DNA from: an uncultured Gemella sp.
GTDB taxonomy: Bacteria > Bacillota > Bacilli > Staphylococcales > Gemellaceae
Assembly: GCF_900766305.1 (NCBI RefSeq)
Contig: NZ_CAAFUZ010000078.1
Location: forward strand, 1-21,874
DNA length: 21,874 nt
Direction: 5' to 3'
The position numbers and the translations under genes are program-made. Under the pieces are notes generated by a model, which was not told where the DNA came from, searched no databases, and was given only the letters and a program-made list of their open reading frames with translations. Below are positions 15,963 through 21,874 of the stretch, in pieces (the first letter of the stretch is position 1; every line of letters starts with the position of its first letter).

Positions 15963-17084
15963 TTAATTTTTAACTTTTTCTTTTTTTATTATACTTGTTA
16001 ATGTTAAAGTTACACCAACTATTACTACATAAATCAATTCTTTAGTAGCTAGATTCCATGCACCTTGACCAAAGTATAAAATATTTTTTACTCCGTCAAA
16101 TAACATACGCATTGGTAACCATGGTAACACCCAATCTGTATAGAAACTACTTAGCATTTCAGGTGCTAATGATAGCAATGGTAATGAAAAGAATAGTAGT
16201 AAAACAGCCAGTGGAACTCCTGCTAGTCCTATTAAGCTAATTGTACCAAAGATTATCGTCATGAATGCGAATGTTGCAATACTTAAGAATGTTGCAATAC
16301 CTGAATAATTATCTACTGTTACTCCTAAAATCCTTTCTGAGAAATACGGAGCCAGTAAGCCTATTGTTATAGAAACTAAACCTAATATACATAGTTGAAC
16401 TATTTTTTGTACTGCTCTATTTTTAATTGAGTTCTCTTCTCTACGACTATATATAAATAATATAATACTTCCTACTAAAGAAGACATCCAAATTGGTGAA
16501 AAATATGCTGATGGGGCAGTTGAGAAATCACCAGTAGTATTAATATTCTCTACATTAACTTTAACTGGATTCATTAAGTTTCCAATTACTTTTGCTGGTA
16601 AAGGCTTATTTGATGATTCAGCTTTTTTTATTATTTGTGTACTAGCCATCTCCCCATTTTTATTTACAACCTGTGTAAGAATTTGTGAGACTTGAGATGA
16701 AAGTTGGCTATTCATACCTTGGTTAACAAGTACTGTGAATTCAGGAGTTTGTGGATTCGAAGACACTAATGTAGCTAAAGATTTTGTGTAATTTTCTGGA
16801 ATAACAATTGCACCATAGTATTCTTTATTATTCATTTTCTCTATAGCTTCATCTTTACTATCTACTTCTACCCATTTTACACTAACATTATCATTTAAAG
16901 TTGAGTTTTCTTTAAGCTTTTCTATCATCGCAGTAGTTGTTTCATTTTTATCTTGATTTACTATCGCGAGAGGTAAATCTGTAATTTTTGGATTTACTGT
17001 TGGTATTTGAGTACTCATAAATATACTCAATATTACTGCGACAACAGAAAGAAGTATTCCTGTTATTTTTCCATATTTTTTCAT
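15963..17084 (-). CDS. YhgE/Pip-type ABC-2-like membrane protein
   Basis: The 373-residue protein begins with a membrane helix (about 5-22), followed by an outward domain of about 180 residues (YGAIVIPENYTKSL is typical of this region), then a C-terminal bundle of about six helices from about 200 on. This is the layout of the YhgE/Pip and ABC-2 permease group, shorter than classical YhgE/Pip proteins. Members often sit next to TetR regulators and are thought to export small or hydrophobic compounds. No ATPase partner is present here. An ATG at 17099 would add five residues, but GGAGG lies inside that extension, so the ATG at 17082-17084 is chosen. It is divergent from tetR with shared operators. 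Confidence 0.88.
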   Translation of the reverse strand: MKKYGKITGILLSVVAVILSIFMSTQIPTVNPKITDLPLAIVNQDKNETTTAMIEKLKENSTLNDNVSVKWVEVDSKDEAIEKMNNKEYYGAIVIPENYTKSLATLVSSNPQTPEFTVLVNQGMNSQLSSQVSQILTQVVNKNGEMASTQIIKKAESSNKPLPAKVIGNLMNPVKVNVENINTTGDFSTAPSAYFSPIWMSSLVGSIILFIYSRREENSIKNRAVQKIVQLCILGLVSITIGLLAPYFSERILGVTVDNYSGIATFLSIATFAFMTIIFGTISLIGLAGVPLAVLLLFFSLPLLSLAPEMLSSFYTDWVLPWLPMRMLFDGVKNILYFGQGAWNLATKELIYVVIVGVTLTLTSIIKKEKVKN

Positions 17085-17217
17085 TTTCTTTTCCTCCATT
17101 TCGATTATAGATATTTTTATTCTTTTTATTCGAAATTCTTTCTTTATATTTTTTGCAACGCCTTGTTGCTCTTTTGATGTTTTTATTATATAATTTTTAT
17201 AAATAAAAAACGAGGGT

Positions 17218-17266
17218 CAAATTACTACAAATTGTTGCATTTTAGACAAATTATTATAAATTGTTT
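17218..17266. promoter_or_regulatory. Twin palindromic operators between yhgE-like gene and tetR
   Basis: Two copies of CAAATTAYTAYAAATTGTT lie at 17218-17236 and 17247-17265, 29 bases apart. The second, read as ACAAATTATTATAAATTGT (17246-17264), is a 19-base palindrome with mismatches only at its centre and one symmetric pair. They overlap a tetR promoter: TTGTTG at 17232-17237, 17 bases, then TATAAA at 17255-17260. A bound repressor would block it directly. Confidence 0.7.
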
Positions 17267-17296
17267 CTTATTTAATATAAAAAAGAGGATATTTCT

Positions 17297-17902
17297 ATGG
17301 CATATAAAAAAAAAATAACAAAAACTCAAAAAAAATTCGAAGAATCATTACTTAAATTAATGGAAACGAAAAAATTCGAAGCGATTACTGTTAATGATAT
17401 TACAGAACTTGCAAATTTTAATCGTTCAACATTTTATAGGCATTATTTTGACAAATATGAATTATTAGAAAAAATTGAGGATAATATTTTAAATGATGTT
17501 CTTACTTATCAATCTAATATCATAAATAATATCAATAAAAATGAGATTACTAAAGACTTTAAACTTACAGACTATGTTAGTCCTGATAAAAACTTTTTTA
17601 TTGTATACAAAGAGCGTTTAAATGAAATAAAAATATTGCTTGGTTACAACGGAAGCAACAGCTTTAGAAAAAAAATTCGTCTTACTATGCTTGATTTTTT
17701 TAAAAAATCATTTAATCTTGCAAATTTTAATGCTAGCAATCAAGAAGTAGAATTGTTATTTCAATTTTTAGTTGGAAGTTTTGTGTCTATATTAGATTAC
17801 TGGACAGATAATCAGGAGTTAACACCTACTGAACTTTTTTTATTTTACAGTTCTTTAATGTCTAATGGAGTAGTCAATTTTCTAAAGGACAAAATGATAT
17901 AA
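17297..17902 (+). CDS. TetR/AcrR-family transcriptional regulator
   Basis: DNA-binding repressor of 201 residues. The N-terminal TetR helix-turn-helix is clear at about 26-60: AITVNDITELANFNRSTFYR, then HYFDKYELL, with the family's typical FYRHY(F) pattern. The C-terminal ligand-binding region is helical and diverged, so the inducer cannot be predicted. It begins with a lysine-rich stretch, and its ATG follows AGAGGAT. It is divergent from the yhgE-like gene, and the two matching palindromes in the gap strongly suggest that it represses both itself and the neighbour, as is common for this pairing. Confidence 0.93.
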   Translation: MAYKKKITKTQKKFEESLLKLMETKKFEAITVNDITELANFNRSTFYRHYFDKYELLEKIEDNILNDVLTYQSNIINNINKNEITKDFKLTDYVSPDKNFFIVYKERLNEIKILLGYNGSNSFRKKIRLTMLDFFKKSFNLANFNASNQEVELLFQFLVGSFVSILDYWTDNQELTPTELFLFYSSLMSNGVVNFLKDKMI

Positions 17903-17903
17903 C

Positions 17904-17937
17904 AAAAAAGACAACAAAATATGTGTTTGTTGTCTTT
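17904..17937. terminator. Bidirectional terminator between tetR and DUF951 gene
   Basis: AAAGACAACAAA at 17907-17918 pairs perfectly with TTTGTTGTCTTT at 17926-17937 over a 7-base loop. It follows tetR by a few bases and ends the convergent noc-to-DUF951 operon, whose last stop is at 17945. Confidence 0.88.
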
Positions 17938-17944
17938 CATTATA

Positions 17945-18130
17945 TTAAGAATGTTTTTCTAATATTTTTTTAATTTTTTTGTTAAACTCACGTCTTGGCA
18001 TCATAATGTTATTATCACACTTTAGGCATTTTATCTTTATATCTGCCCCCATACGTGTAATTTGCCATCTATTTGTGCCACAAGGGTGTTGTTTTTTCAT
18101 TTCAACTATGTCATTTAATTCATATTCCAT
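17945..18130 (-). CDS. DUF951 small protein
   Basis: A 61-residue protein of the DUF951 family, widespread in Firmicutes next to parB/mscS or ychF. It has KKQHPCGTNRW near residue 17 and IKCLKCDNNIMMPR with two further Cys at about 35 and 38. The CxxC pair suggests metal binding, possibly zinc, but no function is established. The ATG has AGGAGGT upstream and lies 11 bases after mscS, so it is the last gene of the noc operon. Although short, it is clearly real by family match and spacing. Confidence 0.92.
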   Translation of the reverse strand: MEYELNDIVEMKKQHPCGTNRWQITRMGADIKIKCLKCDNNIMMPRREFNKKIKKILEKHS

Positions 18131-18141
18131 AATCCTACCTC

Positions 18142-19005
18142 CTATTTTTCTTCATTTGATGTTAATAAAGATTTAAACTCATTATAGAAATCACGTCGTA
18201 ATCTCGTTTCAATTTCATTTTTCTTCCCGACTTTAGCTTTTCCAATAACATGTATTGTAACAACATTATCTTCAATTTTTTCTATATAATCAATATGTAA
18301 TTTATCATTCTTATATAATAAATCATGATATTCTTTAGAGTTATTAGCATTGCCTATCACTTTATTAACTCTCTCTTCAATTTTTTCAATAGACTCATCA
18401 ATCTTAATTGGTAGTTCTACTAATGCCAAGTTATACATTAAAGAATAGTTTACTACTTGATTAATAGTCCCATTAGGAATGAAATATACTTCACCATCTT
18501 TAGAACGAATTTTCGTAGAACGTAATCCAAGTGACATTACATAACCTCCAGCAATAAAGGCTGCTTGATTATAAATTTTTACATTATCTCCTACATCAAA
18601 TTGTCCTTCAAGTATGATGAAAAATCCAGATATAATATCTTTAACTAAACTCTGTGCCCCAAAACCAATAGCTACAGATGCTATACCTGCACTAGCTACA
18701 ATACTCGTAGTATTAACACCTAAGACTGATAAAACTTGAAAAAATGCAATAAAGTAGATTGTATAACGAACAGCACTTTTAACAAGTTTGTGTAACGTTT
18801 CTGATCTTTTCTCATTAAACTTTATATTGAATTTCTTATTAGCGTTGTCACTTGTTGTCATCACATAGTCAATAATTTTATTAAAGATACGAACTAGTAT
18901 TGATGCAATAATAAAAATTCCAATTATAAGCAATAGTTTTTCTAAAACGGTAATAAGAAAATCAGTGTTACTTAATGAAGTTTTAAATTTTTCAATAATG
19001 TTCAT
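18142..19005 (-). CDS. MscS-family mechanosensitive channel
   Basis: Small-conductance mechanosensitive channel that releases solutes during osmotic downshock. The 287-residue protein has three membrane helices (about 18-43, 74-97 and 100-134). The third is the glycine/alanine-rich pore helix (ASAGIASVAIGFGAQSLVKD) followed by the GxxIILEGQFDVGD entry to the soluble beta domain. The C-terminal half is the cytoplasmic vestibule. The ATG starts two bases after the parB stop, with AAGGATGA as its ribosome binding site inside the end of parB, so the two are coupled. Confidence 0.93.
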   Translation of the reverse strand: MNIIEKFKTSLSNTDFLITVLEKLLLIIGIFIIASILVRIFNKIIDYVMTTSDNANKKFNIKFNEKRSETLHKLVKSAVRYTIYFIAFFQVLSVLGVNTTSIVASAGIASVAIGFGAQSLVKDIISGFFIILEGQFDVGDNVKIYNQAAFIAGGYVMSLGLRSTKIRSKDGEVYFIPNGTINQVVNYSLMYNLALVELPIKIDESIEKIEERVNKVIGNANNSKEYHDLLYKNDKLHIDYIEKIEDNVVTIHVIGKAKVGKKNEIETRLRRDFYNEFKSLLTSNEEK

Positions 19006-19007
19006 AA

Positions 19008-19868
19008 TTATTCATCCTTAAATAATGAAATAATACGTTCAAATTCATCATTATCTTTGAACTCAATTTCAATCTTACCTTTTTTATTGCGACCTTGTTT
19101 AATCGTTACAGAAGTTCCAAGACGCTTTTTAAGAATATTTTCTTGCTCCTCAATAAAAATATCCTTAGCCTTAGGTTTCTTAACTTCTTTAGGTTTTAAT
19201 AACTTAGCTACATATTCTTCTAATTCACGAACAGACATTTTTCTTTCAACTACTAAAGCGCAAACTTCTTCCATAGCTTTTTTTGTTTTTAATGAAAGTA
19301 GCGTTCGAGCATGAGCCGTACTTATAACCCCTTGCTCAAGTTTATTTTTAATTTCTGTTGGTAACTTTAATAGTCGTAAACTATTTGCTATATACGGTCT
19401 ACTTTTCCCAAGTTTCTTAGCTAATTCCTCTTGAGTTAATGACATCTTATCCATCAGATTTTTATAACTTTCTGATTCTTCTAAAGCCGATAAATCTTCA
19501 CGTTGTAAGTTTTCTAATACGGCAAAGACCATCATTTCTTCATCGGTCATCTCTTTAATAATAGCTGGAATTTCTTTTCTATCTAGAAGTTCAAACGCTC
19601 TATAACGACGCTCACCTGCTATAATGTAATAACCTTTTACAGCTTTTTTTACAATAATAGGTTGCAATAAACCATTTTTTTCAATAGATTCTTTTAATTC
19701 GTTTAATTTTTCTTCATTAAAGTAAGTACGTGGTTGATATGGATTCTTTTTGATCTCATCAAGTGCAATTTCCATTATTTTATCATTATCTGTAACTAAC
19801 TCGACATTCTCTGTAGCGAAAATAGCATCAAGTCCACGACCTAAACCTTTACCTAATTTCTTAGCCAC
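19008..19868 (-). CDS. parB: Chromosome partitioning protein ParB (Spo0J)
   Basis: CTP-dependent DNA clamp that loads at parS sites near the origin and recruits ParA and condensin. The protein has 286 residues. The N-terminal GLGRGLDAIF is the usual ParA-interacting peptide. CTP-binding motifs GERRYRA (85-91) and ENLQRED (119-125) are intact. The helix-turn-helix holds GKSRPYIANSLRLLKLP, with Arg at the position that marks ParB rather than Noc specificity. I place the start at GTG 19866-19868, which is well spaced from GAGGTGAT; a TTG six bases earlier is too close. It overlaps the parA end by 8 bases. No parS is seen in the window. Confidence 0.95.
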   Translation of the reverse strand: MAKKLGKGLGRGLDAIFATENVELVTDNDKIMEIALDEIKKNPYQPRTYFNEEKLNELKESIEKNGLLQPIIVKKAVKGYYIIAGERRYRAFELLDRKEIPAIIKEMTDEEMMVFAVLENLQREDLSALEESESYKNLMDKMSLTQEELAKKLGKSRPYIANSLRLLKLPTEIKNKLEQGVISTAHARTLLSLKTKKAMEEVCALVVERKMSVRELEEYVAKLLKPKEVKKPKAKDIFIEEQENILKKRLGTSVTIKQGRNKKGKIEIEFKDNDEFERIISLFKDE

Positions 19869-20619
19869 GCTCAATCACCTCTTTAGCTAATGATAAATAT
19901 TGTTTTGCTCCATTAGAATTTTTCGCATATTCAATAATTGGTTCACCAAAACTTGGAGCTTCACTTAAACGTACAGTTCTTGCGATGACTGTTTCAAATG
20001 CTTTATCTTTGAAATGCTCTCTTACTTGTTCTGCTACTTGGTTAGATATATTTGTTCTACTATCAGTCATAGTAAGTAATACCCCAAAAATATCCAATTT
20101 AGAATTAAGATGTTTTCTTACTATATTAAATGTATTCATAAGCTGACTAAGGCCTTCTAAGGCGTAATATTCTGTCTGTACAGGGATAATTACTCCATCA
20201 GCTGCAGTTAATGAATTTAATGTAATAAGTCCTAAAGATGGTGGACAATCGATTACTACATAATCATAATCATCTTTAATTTCAGATATTGCATTTTTCA
20301 TGCGTTGCTCACGGCTAATTGCTGAGACAAGCTCAACTTCTGCCCCCGCCAATGCAATACTAGAAGGTACAATATCCAGATTTTCATAAGCTGTTTTAAT
20401 TATTACATCATTAATATTAACTTCATCTACAAGGATATTATAAATTGATTGGCTTATAGCTGCCTTATCAACACCAACACCACTAGTTGCATTAGCCTGT
20501 GGATCAGTATCAATTAATAATACTTTCTTTTTAAGATGAGCTAACGAAGCTGCTAAATTTATCGAAGTAGTTGTTTTTCCTACTCCACCTTTTTGATTAC
20601 ATATCGCTAATATTTTCAT
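19861..20619 (-). CDS. parA: Chromosome partitioning ATPase ParA (Soj)
   Basis: Walker-type ATPase that works with ParB in origin segregation and regulates replication initiation in Bacillus-type systems. The 252-residue protein has the deviant Walker A KGGVGKTT at 10-17, with the signature lysine, and Walker B as VVIDCPPSLG. Two adjacent ATG codons exist (20620-20622 and 20617-20619). The second is better spaced from AGAGGT, so it is used; the difference is one residue. The gene begins inside the end of noc and overlaps parB at its own end, so the three are coupled. Confidence 0.96.
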   Translation of the reverse strand: MKILAICNQKGGVGKTTTSINLAASLAHLKKKVLLIDTDPQANATSGVGVDKAAISQSIYNILVDEVNINDVIIKTAYENLDIVPSSIALAGAEVELVSAISREQRMKNAISEIKDDYDYVVIDCPPSLGLITLNSLTAADGVIIPVQTEYYALEGLSQLMNTFNIVRKHLNSKLDIFGVLLTMTDSRTNISNQVAEQVREHFKDKAFETVIARTVRLSEAPSFGEPIIEYAKNSNGAKQYLSLAKEVIERG

Positions 20620-21481
20620 CATTTACCTCTTTTTTGGCAAAGCGTGGCACAGTAACTTTAATAACCACACTTTCCATAGTTTCTTCTTCTTCTTTGTTTA
20701 AATTTATATTATATTTCTCTTCCAGTTTAGCTATCTCTTTTATAAGCTTAGCTATAATTTTTTGTCCATCATAATTTACAGTTGGATTAAATACTTTAGT
20801 ATCTTTTTTAATCTTTAAATATGTATCAATTTTTTCTTCAGTTTGAGATACATTAAGATTTTGTGATAAAATTTGAATCAATAACTTCTCCTGAGCAGAA
20901 GAATCTAGCTTAACCATAGCACGTCCATGACGTTCAGTAATCTTCTTAGTATTAATTGCATCAATAACCTTTTTACTTAATTTTAATAATCGTAATTTAT
21001 TAGCTACAGTCGCTTGAGTTTTCCCTAAAGACTTAGCAAGCTCGTCTTGAGTAAGTTTATTAATTCTAAGTAATTCTTGATATGCATGTGCCTCTTCAAT
21101 TGGCGTCAATTCTTCTCTTTGAATATTTTCAATTAACGCAAGTGTTGCCATCTGTTCATCAGTTAATTCCTTAACGATAGCCTTAGTTGTAGCATATTGT
21201 AAATACTTAATAGCTCTTAAACGTCTTTCCCCAGCAATAAGTTCATAGAAACCATTTCCCATGTCACGAACTGTAATAGATTGAAGTAAACCATTTTGTT
21301 TGATTGATTCAGCAAGTTCTTTGATTTTTTCTTCAGTAAATTCACGTCGTGGTTGATATTTGTTCGGAACAATCTTTTCAACTAAAATCTCTCTAAGTAC
21401 ATCATCATCAGAAATACCAACTTTTTCTGCTCTTTGTGTCAAATCATATAGCTTACTAAATGGTTTTACACTCTCTGTCAT
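20597..21481 (-). CDS. noc: Nucleoid occlusion protein Noc
   Basis: ParB-like CTPase that binds dispersed NBS sites and the membrane, keeping Z-ring assembly away from the nucleoid. It has 294 residues. It is told from ParB by the recognition region GKTQATVANKLRLL, with Gln156 and Lys162, and by ERHGRAM with Arg187: residues reported to set NBS rather than parS specificity. CTP motifs GERRLRA (84-90) and ENIQREE are intact. The N-terminus (VKPFSKLYDL) could form the short amphipathic membrane helix. Start ATG 21479-21481 with GGAGG six bases upstream. It leads the five-gene operon and has the strongest promoter in the window. Confidence 0.92.
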   Translation of the reverse strand: MTESVKPFSKLYDLTQRAEKVGISDDDVLREILVEKIVPNKYQPRREFTEEKIKELAESIKQNGLLQSITVRDMGNGFYELIAGERRLRAIKYLQYATTKAIVKELTDEQMATLALIENIQREELTPIEEAHAYQELLRINKLTQDELAKSLGKTQATVANKLRLLKLSKKVIDAINTKKITERHGRAMVKLDSSAQEKLLIQILSQNLNVSQTEEKIDTYLKIKKDTKVFNPTVNYDGQKIIAKLIKEIAKLEEKYNINLNKEEEETMESVVIKVTVPRFAKKEVNDENISDM

Positions 21482-21513
21482 ATTTTACCTCCTATAACTT
21501 TATATACACTAAT

Positions 21514-21542
21514 ACAATATCATACTTTAAAATAATTGTCAA
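21514..21542 (-). promoter_or_regulatory. Strong sigma-A promoter of the noc-parA-parB operon
   Basis: The minus strand has TTGACA (21537-21542), a 17-base spacer (21520-21536) and TATTGT (21514-21519) preceded by TGA. This is the only promoter in the window with a perfect -35. Confidence 0.85.
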
Positions 21543-21636
21543 AAATATTTCCCGATATTCACTATCGAACAAAGCTTATAAAACGGTACTTTAAAAGAAT
21601 ATTTCCGAAGTAAAGTGATTATTATTTTAAAGACAA

Positions 21637-21670
21637 TAAAAAAAAGGTGTAATCACAAATGATTACACCT
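21637..21670 (-). terminator. Terminator after the tRNA cluster
   Basis: AGGTGTAATCA at 21645-21655 pairs perfectly with TGATTACACCT at 21660-21670 over a 4-base loop. On the minus strand it is followed by eight U. It ends the tRNA transcript just upstream of the noc promoter. Confidence 0.9.
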
Positions 21671-21674
21671 TGAA

Positions 21675-21745
21675 CAGGGACGGCAGGAATCGAACCCACA
21701 CCAAAGGTTTTGGAGACCTTTGTTCTACCGTTAAACTACGTCCCT
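21675..21745 (-). tRNA. tRNA-Trp (anticodon CCA)
   Basis: The minus strand begins AGGGACG and ends CGTCCCT with discriminator G, a full 7-bp acceptor stem. The anticodon loop reads CTCCAAA between AAGGT and ACCTT, giving CCA. The T arm has TGGGTTCGATTCCTG. The 3' CCA is not encoded. Confidence 0.95.
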
Positions 21746-21750
21746 AAGAA

Positions 21751-21834
21751 TGGTGGGAAGAAGTGGATTCGAACCACTGAACCCGAAGGAGCGGATTTAC
21801 AGTCCGCCGCGTTTAGCCTCTTCGCTATCTTCCC
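21751..21834 (-). tRNA. tRNA-Tyr (anticodon GTA)
   Basis: Class II tRNA with a long variable arm. Acceptor GGGAAGA pairs with TCTTCCC, the anticodon loop CTGTAAA lies between GCGGA and TCCGC, and the T loop is TTCGAAT. Discriminator A and an encoded CCA (21751-21753) are present. It lies five bases upstream of tRNA-Trp in the same cluster. Confidence 0.95.
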
Positions 21835-21849
21835 AATATATAAAAAAAA

Positions 21850-21874
21850 TGCCGGCCAGAGGACTTGAACCCCC
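21850..21874 (-). tRNA. Partial tRNA, probably tRNA-Thr, cut by window end
   Basis: Only the 3' end is present on the minus strand: GGGGTTCAAGTCCTCT (T arm), then GGCCGGC and discriminator A. The acceptor and T arm resemble Bacillus tRNA-Thr(TGT), but the anticodon is outside the window. CCA is not encoded. Confidence 0.7.

Noticed and set aside
17155..17169. GCAAC-gcctt-GTTGC inverted repeat upstream of the yhgE-like gene, considered as a third operator or terminator
   Set aside because: It does not resemble the two TetR palindromes. The stem is only 5 bp and no U run follows it on the minus strand.
19057..19314. Plus-strand frame of 85 codons opposite parB
   Set aside because: It is a Ser/Leu-rich antisense shadow of a conserved gene, with no initiation signal.
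17945..21674. parS site near parB/noc
   Set aside because: I looked for TGTTTCACGTGAAACA and close variants on both strands and saw none in the window. By eye, a degenerate site could be missed.

Overview
This window comes from an AT-rich Bacillota (Firmicutes) chromosome. The proteins are closest in character to Bacillales and related cocci: Noc and ParB side by side, NadK next to an RluA-type pseudouridine synthase as in Bacillus yjbN-yjbO, a YgaC-like DUF402 phosphatase, and a CatE-like VOC protein. Noc argues against Streptococcus. A Gemella-like coccus is my best guess, from composition and gene content only.

Layout, left to right. (1) 1-93 looks like the end of an ISL3-like insertion sequence that continues outside the window. 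(2) 184-2417, minus strand: DUF402 phosphatase, nadK and a pseudouridine synthase form an overlapping operon with its own extended -10 promoter. (3) 2600-8979, minus strand: tyrS, rpiA, four tandem copies of an unrecognised two-helix membrane protein, and sufT, apparently one long operon running from the tyrS promoter to the terminator at 2539-2588. The four-copy array is the most unusual part of the window. One copy is broken, and copies of the last codons of rpiA survive in front of two array members. (4) 9162-11495, plus strand: a bifunctional class A penicillin-binding protein, facing a minus-strand class-3-lipase-like hydrolase across a shared terminator. (5) 12953-14053: ychF. (6) 14327-17902: an accessory block of a two-domain VOC protein, a VTT/TVP38 membrane protein, and a divergent yhgE-like exporter/tetR pair with two near-identical palindromic operators between them. 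(7) 17945-21481, minus strand: noc-parA-parB-mscS-DUF951, a compact five-gene operon. (8) 21675-21874: a minus-strand tRNA cluster (Thr-Tyr-Trp), cut by the window edge.

Genes work together mainly in group 7, where ParA/ParB segregate the origin and Noc keeps division away from the nucleoid. In group 6 the TetR protein very probably controls itself and the divergent membrane protein. Most recognisable promoters share a TGnTATAAT extended -10 with a poor -35; noc is the exception and has a full -35. No intergenic stretch exceeds 300 bases. The longest, 14054-14326, holds the ychF promoter and a pair of direct repeats before the VOC gene. I see no CRISPR, no rRNA, no T-box leader and no complete mobile element.
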